This document shows, in pieces, positions 10,479 through 20,673 of a stretch of 34,512 nt of DNA; positions within the stretch are counted from its first letter, which is position 1; the number at the start of each line of letters is the position of its first letter. The position numbers were made by a program, and so were the translations under genes. This DNA is from Phytophthora quininea (taxonomy: Eukaryota > Oomycota > Peronosporomycetes > Peronosporales > Peronosporaceae), in the NCBI GenBank assembly GCA_011947345.1, contig JAAVTG010000569.1:1-34512 (forward strand). The letters run 5' to 3'. The notes beneath the pieces were generated by a model. That model was given only the letters and a program-made list of their open reading frames with translations. It was not told the origin of the DNA and searched no databases.

Positions 10479-11561
10479 ATGGTCTGGGAGGGCACGTCGC
10501 CGCTGCTGCCGACGGCGCACCGCCGCAGCCGCAACGCCAGCACCGGCAGCTTCCCGGAGACGCACTCGGAGACGCCGTCGCCGCCGTCGCAGTCGCCGCG
10601 TAGCCGCTTCAAGGAGAAGGAGAAGCCCCGCACGCGACTGCTATCCAGTCGCCAGCGCGCTTTGCGACGCGTGCCGGCGCTGCTGGCTCTGCTGGCGCTG
10701 GGCTTCGCGCTGGGCTACTACGCGCAGCTGCTGCTCTTCTTCTGCCGCGTGCGCTTGGGCTTCACGGCCGAAGTGCTGCCCACGGTCGAGGTGACGCTCG
10801 TGGAGAAGCTCACGGCCTCGCTGGTCGAGCACACGCAGCGCGTCATTTTCGTGTGCAAAAAGACCAACTGGGACTTTGTGGGCTTCATCTCCAGCCCGCA
10901 CACGATCCTGTTCGCCCACGAAGAGGTGGACGTGCCCTCTGCACTGGAAGATACACTGCGTGTAGTGCGCCACTCGGGCGTGGACAGCTACATGAATCTG
11001 CACAACAAGACGGTGACCATCATGAGCCACGTACACGCAGCGGACGCGAGGAACCACCTGCTCAAGCAGGACGACGAGGCTGTGATCTACTGGCCCCACT
11101 ATTACCAGTGTCTGAAGAAGTGCACAGACCTGGACTCATGCTACGCCGGAGACATGCACGTGAACATCGGAGACCTCAAGAACACCAACTCGTACGTGTT
11201 CGCCACTGGCGGCAGCTATTTTGTGGGCAGTGCGCTGCTCAAGTGTATGCTGGAGAAGCCCATCTTCGTCGAGTTGGACGGCTTGGACTACGGCGAGGAC
11301 AAGACGGTGGGCAAGATGATCCACTACAACAAGTGCAAGGTGCAGTACGTGAGCTGCAAGTGGTTCAACAACGAAGAAGTGTACTCGCCCAACATGCAGA
11401 TCAAAATGAAGAAGGGCTTCTCGGCCGAGATCCGCGAAGACACGATCTTATTAGGCAAGGACGAGCAACCGCCGCTGATGGACGACAGGGACTTGGTCCG
11501 TCGTCTGCAGCTGACGGACGAAGCAAAAGCCGCACAGCAGGACAGGAAGCCAGACGAGTAA
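10479..11561 (+). CDS. Type II membrane glycosyltransferase, GT31 (beta-1,3-galactosyltransferase-like)
   Basis: This intact single-exon gene encodes 360 residues. A basic, Ser/Pro-rich cytosolic tail (about 65 residues) is followed by one membrane anchor (VPALLALLALGFALGYYAQLLLFF) and a lumenal domain. GT31 landmarks occur in order: GVDSYMNLHNKTVTIMSHV (family pattern D.Y.NLT.KT), LLKQDDEAVIYWP (the DxD-type metal and nucleotide-sugar site, here DDE), YVFATGGSYFVGSALLKCM (family GGGY..S) and LDYGEDKTVGKMI (family EDV..G). The predicted role is hexose transfer in the Golgi; donor and acceptor are unknown. The start is ATG 10479; the same frame is open upstream, but the translation there is low-complexity and overlaps CDC26. 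Paired cysteines suggest disulfides. Confidence 0.7.
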   Translation: MVWEGTSPLLPTAHRRSRNASTGSFPETHSETPSPPSQSPRSRFKEKEKPRTRLLSSRQRALRRVPALLALLALGFALGYYAQLLLFFCRVRLGFTAEVLPTVEVTLVEKLTASLVEHTQRVIFVCKKTNWDFVGFISSPHTILFAHEEVDVPSALEDTLRVVRHSGVDSYMNLHNKTVTIMSHVHAADARNHLLKQDDEAVIYWPHYYQCLKKCTDLDSCYAGDMHVNIGDLKNTNSYVFATGGSYFVGSALLKCMLEKPIFVELDGLDYGEDKTVGKMIHYNKCKVQYVSCKWFNNEEVYSPNMQIKMKKGFSAEIREDTILLGKDEQPPLMDDRDLVRRLQLTDEAKAAQQDRKPDE

Positions 11562-11973
11562 AATGTCCTCGCATGGCCGGAAATATAGTACATGGCAGCA
11601 TTTTAGAAGCACAGACGGGAGGACATTGGCAGACGCTTGCAGAAGCGACGCGAGCCGGGATGATTGTGGTGATGCTTGTTTGTTTGTGTTAGGTCTGGGA
11701 TGGCCAGTAGAGCTTCAAGTGGATATTAATGGCGGACAAACAAACCACGGTGCGTTATCGTGTCGATCTCAGGAGGCATCTGAAAATACTCGATCAGGAC
11801 GAAGGTCTGGGGTCATGCGATGCCGCGCCGCTAAATCTGGGCGACCTGAAGGCGTTGTTGCTGCATGGTCTGTGTGCTGGGGTTATTTTGAAAGCTTGAC
11901 GGAGTCTGCGCGTTGGTTCAGTGAAGAAGAGGGCGACTACGGTGTCGTCACTCGGCGTGAATCTGGACTCGAA
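11562..11973. other. Intergenic between glycosyltransferase and PP2C fusion
   Basis: This holds the 3' UTR of the glycosyltransferase and the 5' region of the PP2C gene. The reading frame upstream of MGCGAS stays open, but its translation is basic and unconserved-looking. The only coding-like item is the short frame at 11729-11899, described separately. Confidence 0.5.
11729..11899 (+). CDS. Possible small protein or upstream ORF, 56 residues
   Basis: ATG 11729 opens 56 codons to TGA at 11897-11899. The translation includes VRYRVDLRRHLKILDQDEG and LNLGDLKALLLHGLCAGVIL, which looks protein-like (charged helix, then a Leu-rich helix) but matches no family I know. It ends 74 nt before the start of the PP2C fusion and is in another frame. 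It may be an independent microprotein, a translated upstream ORF of the PP2C mRNA, or chance. The start context is weak (T at -3). Confidence 0.3.
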   Translation: MADKQTTVRYRVDLRRHLKILDQDEGLGSCDAAPLNLGDLKALLLHGLCAGVILKA

Positions 11974-14900
11974 ATGGGCTGCGGAGCCTCCATCTTGCAG
12001 CGCTCAGATGGGGACTCGAAGATCATGCCACAGCCGGGGGCTCCTGGAGCTGGAGCCAAACCCGTGCGGTCCCCGCTCACCAAGGAGCAAATTAACTCTC
12101 GCATCGTGTGTTCGCCGAAAACGATGAAGACCAAAGTGACGTCCAAGCTCAACACGCAGTATGCCTTTGTTTCGCAGCGTGGATACTACCCGGATGGTAC
12201 GATCGAATTCAGGAGTTGTTGGTCGTGTTCATTGCTAACGCTTTGGTTTGTGCTGGTGTCTCTAGCCCTCGACAAGCCGAACCAGGACAGCTGCACGATT
12301 CTTCCGGCCTTCATGGGAGATTCGTCCAAAATGTACTTTGGTGTGTTTGACGGCCACGGTACAACCGGAGACTTGTGTGCGTCGTTTGTGCGGAAGGAGT
12401 GCCCTGAGCGACTGGTTCGTATCTTGGACCGCAAGAACAGTTCCTTCCTGGAGGCTTACTCCAAGTCTTTTGAGGAGACAAACGCGAGACTTCACGCTTC
12501 GCGTATCGACGACAGTCTAAGTGGAACTACAGCAATCTGCATGTTCCTGGACGGAGAGACGATTCACGTGGCCAACGTGGGTGACTCGCGAGCTGTGATC
12601 GCTACCATGAGCGAAGGGAAACTCGTTGCCCAGCCGCTTTCTGTCGACCAAACTCCGTATCGATCGGTACGTTCATTGTATTAAGTTGTCGTGAGTTCCG
12701 CCAGATATTAAACATGCTGTGTTGGTCCGAACAGGATGAACGAGAGCGCGTCAAAGGTCTGGAGCTCGAGTGCTTACCATGGATCAGCTAGAAGGCATTG
12801 CACCCGTCCACGACAATTGGGCCGCCAATCTGAACGACCAAGTAGATGAGGATGGTGATCCGCCTCGTATATGGTCACCCTATGGAGCTTTTCCAGGCAC
12901 AGCGTTCACTCGCAGTTTGGGTGATGAGATCGCCGAGACGTTAGGAGTGATTGGTGTTCCCGAGATCACCTCGTTACAGCTAACCGAAGACGATCGCTTT
13001 GTGGTCATTGCGAGTGACGGCGTCTTTGAGTTCCTCACCAGTCAAGCGGTTGTCGACATGGTGGCTCAGTACGAAGACCCTCTTGAGGCTTGCCACAAGG
13101 TTGTTGCCGAATCCTATCGCCTCTGGCTGACGTATGAGCTGCGCACGGACGATATCACGATCATTTGCATTTACTTCAATTTCAGTGACGGCGGAGTTAC
13201 CGCAAGTGGTATGTCTATGGGCGGGACACCACGCAGCAATTCGGTCATAAGACGGCTGCCTCACCAGTCGAGCGAGAAGGATATGGTGCAGCAGCTACGT
13301 CCTGTGCGTCGCGGTATGTCCAAGGAGAAGCGACGTGCGCAGATGCGCAAGGACATGGCACAACTGGTGAAGGAGGAGGACTTGGCCTACCGTGTGAGCG
13401 ACCACGCCATTCCAAAATCGTCGTCGGAGCTTCGGCTGCTTGAGGCGCTCACGAAGAACAACTGGCTGTTCCGACAGCTTACGTTGGCGCAAAAGGAAGA
13501 CATCTTTGCGGTCATGGAGCGTATCACTGTGCGGGAAGGCGACATGGTAATCCGTCAGGGCGATCCAGGTGACAAGTTCTACATCGTGGAGTGCGGCGAT
13601 TACCAAGTCAGTGTACGCGGCGCTGACGGCGGACCGGAGAGCATCGTGCACACATACACGCAGCCTCCGTTGCCCCCTGGTGCCGAGTCGAACACAGATC
13701 TGCAGCCGGCATCATTTGGCGAGCTGGCGCTCATGCACAACAGCCCGCGGTCTTCTTCAGTGAAAGCATTGTCCGCTGGTGTGCTTTGGGGTATTGATTG
13801 CCGGGCATTCCGGCGAGTATTTATTAAAGCGCCGACTTCAGTATTGGTGCAGACATTGAAGAAGGTGGACGTGCTCAAGACGCTAACCAAGGCGCAGCTG
13901 GAGCGTTTGGCCAACAACCTCACGGAGGTTGTCTACCACGATGGCGACTACATCATCAACCAAGGAGATGTCGGCCACACCTTCTATGTGATCCAGGAAG
14001 GAGCCGTCATCTGTACGATTTGGGAGGACGATCCCTCGGCTGGAGCTGGGAAGAAGAGGACCTCTCGTGAAGTGTTGCGGCTGAAGAAGAACCAGTACTT
14101 TGGTGAGCGCGCTCTGCTGAATGATGCACCTCGCGCTGCCAACGTCATCTCTGTGGGGCGTACTAAGCTGCTTCAAGTGGGTCGACGAGAGTTCGAGGAA
14201 GTTTTAGGTTCTCTGCAAGACATGATCGAGGCAGACCGCCAACAGCGAGAAGCTCGACACAGTTTCGAGACGGCTGTCAAGAACCTCATCTACAGCCCAG
14301 CGGCTGCCGGCACAAGGCGCAACTCGATGGCCATGGGGCCCCTACGCCCGCAGGATATGCGTTTCCGCTACGTCCTGCAATCCACAGACTTTGGATTCCT
14401 GGCCGTGTACCAGGGGTCAGTGATACCAAGCGCTACTTCACAGTTAACGTCTTCTCATTGCAGCAAGTGGCATCTGATCGCCGTGGCGATGAGGCTGCTC
14501 GGTACGTGACGACCCACAAGACGATCCGCTTGGACACGCCACTGGTGCCGGAAATGGTGGCTTCATGGCGAGACGACCGCGCCTTGTACCTGTCTTTTGA
14601 TACCGTGATGGTGACCGATCTCGCCGCCATGCTGGCCGACGAACCTCATGGCCGGTTCGCGAAAGAGGAAACCGTACGTGGGTTTGCAGCGCAGGCTCTG
14701 CTCATGCTCGAATACATCCACGGAACGGGCTACGCGTATCGCAACCTCTGCAGCGAGAACGTCATGGTCGACACTCGCGGATACTTGCAGCTCCACGACT
14801 TCCGCCACATGAAGCGACTGCCTGATGAGACGCGAACCTACACGATCTGTGGCACTCCCGAGTACATGGCTCCGGAAATGGTCTCTGCTCGTGGTCATAC

Positions 14901-15432
14901 ATCAAGTGCCGACATTTGGTCTCTGGGTATTCTCATCTACGAGATGCTCTGTGGTCGAACTCCGTTTGCATTAAGCCAGACGAGTGGGGAGGCTAAAGAA
15001 GAAGACGATACCGCTAGTCGCGTTTCCAGTGCTGATGGGACGTCTCGACTCACGAACGAGAAGGACGTGGCGATGGCTGTCTACTCGAAGATTTCTCGGC
15101 ACAACAAGGGAGCTCTCAGATTTACACGCGACGATTTGTCTCGGGAGGCGATGGACCTCGTGCAGCAGCTTCTCGACCCGTTCCCTGATGACCGACTGGG
15201 TGGTCAAGGCATCGTCGACATCGCCAAGGGAGGCTCGGTTATCCGTGCACACCCGTGGTTCGACGGTGTCGACTGGGTCGTGCTGGCCTCGAAAACGGTC
15301 GACCAAGAACACGCTGGCGCTTTGGCGAAGCTTCTGGATGAACAACTTTCGTCGTCATCAGGAGCCGAAATGCCTTCGCTCGAGTCGATGCCGCGCGGTA
15401 GTCCCGACCTCGATTGGCTCGAGAACTTCTGA
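11974..15432 (+). CDS. PP2C phosphatase - two cyclic nucleotide-binding domains - pseudokinase fusion
   Basis: Exons are 11974-12196, 12266-12666, 12735-14419 and 14464-15432, giving 1092 residues. One base is missing near GG 12756-12757. The protein starts MGCGAS, a dual myristoylation/palmitoylation signal (G2, C3), so membrane attachment is likely. The PP2C domain (about 60-395) has metal and catalytic motifs: GVFDGHG (DGHG at 103-106), VGDSRAV, TRSLGD and ASDGVFEFL. CNBD1 has FGELALMHNSPRSSSV (536 onward) and CNBD2 FGERALLNDAPRAANV (664 onward), both keeping the phosphate-binding Arg. The C-terminal AGC-like kinase fold (about 770-1060) keeps TICGTPEYMAPEMV and DIWSLGILIYEML. Its catalytic HRD is YRN (862-864), DLKPEN is NLCSEN, DFG is DFR (882-884), and no glycine-rich loop or beta-3 Lys is clear. 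A similar architecture exists in plants. Likely role: a cNMP-gated phosphatase with a regulatory pseudokinase. Confidence 0.88.
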
Positions 15433-15750
15433 CGAGTAGATATTCAGAGTATTGAAACGCAATCGTCGCTTTGGCACTTTCCAATCATGTTGAGGAAGCT
15501 ACGCGGGGTTAAACAGCAACTTCGTCGGTGCTCGCTCGTCCTACTTGAAATGCGAATCTGCAAGATTACATTTCGCGACATACAACGGGATGTTCGCCAT
15601 CTCCTCAGCCTTCAATAAGACCTTGGAAAGTTTCTTCTCATAGCACCTAGCAGAACGGCAACGCAGCACACCGGCAATTTTTGTCCAAAAATGGCTGCGC
15701 GGGTTGCAACAGCGTTTCTTGATCGCACGTGTGTGTAGCTGTCGCTTTTG
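15433..15750. other. Spacer between convergent PP2C fusion and CRN relic
   Basis: No supported gene. It holds the 3' ends of two converging transcription units. Minus-strand coding-like sequence (for example HTCDQETLLQPAQPFLDKN, about 15680-15740) may be the decayed last part of the CRN gene. Confidence 0.45.
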
Positions 15751-17009
15751 CTAGCTGCAAGAAGCAGAACAGCTCCGTAGTGGTCCTGTCTTCACCGCAT
15801 AATGCCTGGCATTTGGCACCAGTTGTTCGAGTGAACTGGATCCAAATGGAGTGAGCAACAGCTCTACATCCCTGGTGGTGAGTTTCCCCAGGGCCAACTG
15901 CAGATTCAATCGTGAATTCACTAGCAATCACAGAGGTTTCCGCCTGATGCGTAATAGCGACTCGCGATCTCGTTCTTCTTTGGCTTGCCGAGTTGTTTGG
16001 CCAGATCTTCGAAGTCGTTCTGCTTCCAATATGGCACCAGACACGATCTCTGCTTGAAAGCAACTTCATCACTAGCACGATAGAAATCACCAGACGCTGC
16101 TAGTAGCATGTATCGGTTCGCCCAGCTTCTGCGGTTGATCTCGTTCTGGCTCAAACCGTCGAGACAAAACCAGCACATACGTAAATTGCTTCCAACCGGC
16201 CAGCGCAGTGATTCAAAGAGCTTACCATCGACGTCAGTCCACACGAAATATCCGCCTTGGTAAAACAAACGCGTCACGCCCCCACCGTGCCAGGCAACCC
16301 GACGCCTCTTGTGGACCGCAAGCCAGCAGCAGATCAAGGCCAATATGCAGCTCTTCCCCATGCCTGGACTGCCTGTCAAGATGAACTGCTTGCCGTTTTC
16401 ATCACCGGTGTCGATCTCATCTTGCATAAAGCTCTTGAAGTGCTCCAACACACATAGGTTCTCTCGTCGGACGTAATACCTGGCGCTTGTCAACGCCATC
16501 ATGTTCCTGACTGCTTCGATGTTCTTCACTTGCCCGCAGTCGTCGTCAGTCCAATCCATCAGCTTCAAAAACTCTCCATCTTTCGGCAAGTTGCCATAAT
16601 TCCTGGAGCTCCTCAGCAATTTCAGCAGACTCGTCAGTTTGGAAGGTGGTTGCAATGCAGATTCCTTTTCCCTCGCCCTTTTCAAGTCCACCGGAGGCAG
16701 AACCAGCCACACGTGAACTTGGTCTTTTCCCAGCTCTGGGCTCTCATGAAGCCGCATGGCCTCTCTGACTGTCTGCGAGGAGTCCTGCATCTGACTCGTC
16801 GAGCACTGCAGAGTCGGCATCGAAGCACTTCATCCACTGGTTGTTGGTTTCTTGGCCACGAACAGTTGCAGCTCTTGGGCATCTTGGTGGACAGTCATTG
16901 GGATATTGGCCTTGATTGCGACCTTCAAGTCTCGAACCTGCCGCTCCAAGTCGATGTCCACTGGAAAAGCATTTCTGCCTCTCACCCCAACCATCGCACA
17001 GAACAGCAT
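15751..17009 (-). pseudogene. Crinkler (CRN) effector gene with P-loop NTPase domain, broken
   Basis: CRN proteins are oomycete effectors that act in host nuclei. The N-terminal ubiquitin-like CRN domain starts at ATG 17009 (LFCAMVGV…AFPVDID), with the LFLAK-type motif as LFVAK at residues 49-53. ATG 17036 would add nine residues. The C-terminal region has a Walker A box (GSPGMGKS), an LDGL segment at the Walker B position, and QRSCLVPYWKQNDFEDL, as in the P-loop NTPase class of CRNs. The reading changes frame near TTT 16848-16850 and again in the CT repeat at 16760-16768. It hits a stop at 15921-15923, and family-like sequence continues in another frame to 15751. The first break looks like the homopolymer errors seen elsewhere; the later ones may be real decay. 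No secretion signal of the RXLR type is present, as usual for CRNs. Confidence 0.75.
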
Positions 17010-17096
17010 CGACTGTTCGCCTTCTCTGTAGCTCATCAAATTCTTTCCTGAGCACCAGGTTGGTTTGAAAGGTCGGAACGATATCCGAAAGTCGCA
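17010..17096. promoter_or_regulatory. 87-bp head-to-head gap between CRN and dynein genes
   Basis: Only 87 bp separate the CRN start (17009, -) from the dynein start (17097, +), or 60 bp if the CRN starts at 17036. Any promoter of either gene must lie here or overlap the other gene. The segment contains no clear initiator/FPR match on either strand that I could single out. Confidence 0.5.
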
Positions 17097-20083
17097 ATGG
17101 TCAAGGAGGCGGAGCCAGCACCCGAGGGCACAAGGCCCATGATGATCTCGATGCGAGAGATGGAGACGCTGGGGCTCAAAATCGGCAGCGGCCTGCGCGA
17201 GACGGTGGCGTTCAAGGTCTTCACGAGGCAGGAGGTGCTGGACCAGATCGCGCAGGTCGGCTTCATGTGCCCCTTCCACGAGTTCCGCGCGGAGATCGCC
17301 AAGATGGCGGCGGGGGACGATATTCTGATCGTCGCGGACCCGACCGAGACGTACGGGGAGAACTGGCTGCTCTGTTTGACCAGGAAGGCGTTCGACTCGC
17401 AGATGGAGCAGATCAAGCAGCGCGAGCAGGAGCGACTGGACGCGCTGGCAGCTCAGGAGAAGGAGGCCAACGCCGCGGCAGACGCCAACGACATGTCCAA
17501 GATCGTGTACGAAGACAAACCGGTAATGTCAAGAGCGTGGACTTCAGCTACGGCAAGAGAGACCCACGAGGATGTCGAAGCACTTACGGTGAAGCCCTCT
17601 CGGCCGTTGGTAAGGGAATGGTTTTGCTTAAAAGCTTTACGTGGTGACAAACTAATTGTTGTTTCGGTTCTTTGTGGTGAAGATCACGATCTCCGTGACC
17701 AAAATGTCGGACGAACTGAACGCCGACTACAAATTCAGCGACCGTGACGCTGATCAGTGTGCGTTGGGCATTCAGCATGCTAGGGCAACAATGTTCTGAC
17801 GAGTTATTTGACTTCTTTAGGCTTTGTGGAGTGGAGGCAGCACAAGGACCCGAACTATGAGCTGACGCGAATGGAGCAAGACGTCGGGCTGCAGGGAACG
17901 CCTCCACTGGTGGACGGAGCGACGCAGACGAGTTGGTTCCGCTCGGTAAACAGCGCTTTGCAGTACGCGCCTATCGTGATGGAACCAGATAAACGTCAAT
18001 CCGAAATGGATAGTGACAAGATGCAAGCTTTTCTGGCTCGCGTGCTGCCACGGGTGGAGCGCGCATTACAGCAGAACGAAACGCTGGATGTGTTCCTGGA
18101 CCCGTTCTCGCATTTGCTCGAGGAAGAAGACGCGTCGCTGGGCAACAAGAACAACGAGAACGCGATGCGAGAATTGCGTAGCTTTACAGATCTTGTGTAC
18201 AGCAAGAACAAAACGCTGCCGTCAATCGACTGGCACCCACGGAGGCATGGCGTCGTTGCGGTGGCAGCAGCAGCCAACGCATCTTTCGCTCGACGTCTCG
18301 ATCTACTGGACACTGTGGACAGCTCGTTCATTCTCATTTGGAACTTTGTGGACCTCATTCATCCTCAGATCATGCTCGAGGCTCCGCAAGACGTACTGAG
18401 GATGCGATTCAATCCAGCAGCACCCCACATCGTTGCTGGAGGACTCTACAACGGACAAGTGCTTGTGTGGGATTTCTCAAAGGCTGAACATTTACTCTCC
18501 AAGATGAAGACTACGAAGACATCTTCTGGTTCCGGCGGTGCTGGATCGACTGCTGGGTCAAGTGCTTCAGCCGCGTCCAAAGGTCGAGGGGACGAGGATG
18601 CTCACAAACAAGTCCCTCCAGTCAAACCTCTGTACGTGTCATACATTGACGTGAGTCACCGACGACCTGTGGCGGATCTGCAGTGGCTGCCAGCAGGTGT
18701 GGAAGTTAACAGTCGAGGCCACGTCGTGGCTTCCACCGGCGCAGACACGAATTCTGTCAACCAGTTTGTGACGATCGCAGCCGATGGACAAGTTTCGTTT
18801 TGGGACTTGCGCTTCAAAGATCCGAGATACCGTGGAGTAACGCGTACCAAGGTGGATAAGACTGGAGCAGCCAAGGATGGATCAGCACCTGACGTGCATT
18901 TCGTTCCCATTTATTCGATCTCATTGTCTAAAGTCGACAATCCAGGCGAGTTGACGTTGGAAACGCTGTGGCTGGAGAAAATCGCGAGGACTCTGGAGGT
19001 GACGGAGGTGTTCTGTCACTAACGAGTCGATTCTACTGCGGCACCGAGGAAGGGGAATTTTTGTATGCCGACTGGCGCCCACATGCTCCAGCGAAAGGTG
19101 GCGGAAACAAGGGCGAAGAAGGTGGTCGGGGTGGCGAAGAAGGCGTCGAGTACGTCCAGTGGCTGGTTCGAGACCATTCACGACCGATTCTAGGACTTTG
19201 TGCGTCGCCATTCTTCCCCAGCATCTTTCTAACAGCGAGCGAGTCACATTTCCACCTCTGGAACGTTGCGCATCAACACGAAGCGGGTGGGGTAGAAGAT
19301 CCCAGCAGTCCCAGCAGTGCTTACAACGGACCGATCTTCGTGTCTCCGTTAACTCCGTCAGTTATCACATGCGTAGCATTTTCGCCGTCTCGTCCTGGTG
19401 TGATTTTCTTGGGTAAAGCTGACGGGATGCTGGAGGTTTGGGACTTCTTGGACCAATCGCACCGTTCTAGCCTGTCAATTGGTGTGACGGCTTGTGCGCT
19501 AACGTCGATCGAATTCCGATCGCAGCTTGTTACGGCCAACAATTCCAGTGGAAGTGCTGCAAACACTGCTGCGTCTGGTGCAGGAGGTGCTGGTATGCCA
19601 AGTCGTGCTAAGGCTCCTGACGGTGCCGCTGGTGCTAGAGGTCGCAACAATCCTGGCCCTGGTGGCCCTACTGGAGGTAATACTACAACGACAACCAACA
19701 TCAAGCAGCAACTCGTAGCTGTTGGCGACCAGATTGGGAATTTGCACATTTTGGAAGTGCCTCGAACGCTTTCACGACCTACTGGTGGAGAACGCTCAGC
19801 CATGGAGGCCTACTTCAAACGAGAGAGCGAGCGCATGAAAGCTGCCCGTGCAACATCGAAAGCCAGTGAAGTTGGAAATGACGGTGGGGCTCCCAGTCTA
19901 CGACAAAACCGTGGGGAGGACTCCAACGCTCCTGGAACAGCTGCAGGGAACAATCTCGGGTCCATGCCAACTAAGGAGGCTGATTCTACCAAGGCTGCTC
20001 TAAACCCCGACGACGAGATTTTCAAGCAAATGGAGAACGAATTCTGTCGTGATATGAGCATTGAAAATGCCCGAAGCGCATGA
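17097..20083 (+). CDS. DNAI3: Axonemal dynein intermediate chain 3-like WD40 protein (WDR63)
   Basis: This intermediate chain of an inner dynein arm is needed for flagellar beating, in an oomycete of the zoospores. Exons are 17097-17609, 17683-17758 and 17821-20083 (introns 73 and 62 nt), giving 950 residues. Family landmarks are VLDQIAQVGFMCPFHEFRAEIA, TETYGENWLLCLTRKAF, NADYKFSDRDADQ, DPNYELTRMEQDVGLQ, ALQQNETLDVF, LPSIDWHPRRHGVVAVAAA, IHPQIMLEAPQDVLRMRFNPAAPHIVAGGLYNGQVLVWDF and SRFYCGTEEGEF. WD repeats fill the C-terminal two thirds. One A is missing in the AAAA at 18978-18981; after it the frame runs to TGA 20081-20083. A Gly/Ala/Thr-rich insert (about 19540-19700) interrupts the last WD region, and a charged tail follows. 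The 5' end abuts a CRN gene. Confidence 0.9.
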
Positions 20084-20673
20084 AGGGATGGCAATGCGGG
20101 CCTGAGTGCGTAATTGCTCATGCAGGATGCGATTCCAGCCACAGACGGTATCTATTCGCTGTGCTTTGTTGTCGTTCGGCAATTCACACCGACCGGTGCA
20201 ATATTTTCCCCAGCCTTCGGGATTCGGGATGCATATTGACAAATTCATAGTTACCCACCGTTCAGAGTTCTTTTCAAAGCTCTTTGGTCGAGAAAAATCA
20301 TAAGAAGAACTGGCTGGAAGACGACGTCAATATTGGAGCTGGACGTCTCCATACGTTATTGCACATGAAGGAAACGCTGGTGAAAGAAAAGTCCTGGACG
20401 AATAATGAGGCATACGAATGTCGCGACGTTAGATCATCGCTCGTTCGACAAATGTTGGCCATGCTGATGATCATTAGTTATGCTGTTCAATTCGCAATTA
20501 TGTTATCTCGTCCCCATCCGAGGATCTCTTTCAGTGGTAGAACAAGCATGTTTACTCATTCGTCCTATGCAATAAGCCTTCCCAAATGCGTGGCTTCCGT
20601 TGTCTTCATAGTTCATTTGGAAGCCTCAACAACAACAGCACTACCTCGTTTTCAAATCCTCCTTACTGCGAGA
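20084..20673. other. Intergenic between dynein gene and RXLR cluster
   Basis: No supported gene. A plus-strand frame open from 20284 runs into the first RXLR gene, but its translation is not protein-like and would bury the signal peptide. The stretch presumably holds the dynein 3' UTR and the promoter of the first RXLR gene. Confidence 0.5.

Noticed and set aside
11563..11973. In-frame upstream extension of the PP2C fusion
   Set aside because: The translation is basic and unconserved-looking, and MGCGAS is a classic N-terminal acylation signal that must start the protein.
20284..20673. In-frame upstream extension of RXLR copy 1
   Set aside because: It would place 130 residues before the signal peptide; the stretch is AT-rich intergenic sequence.
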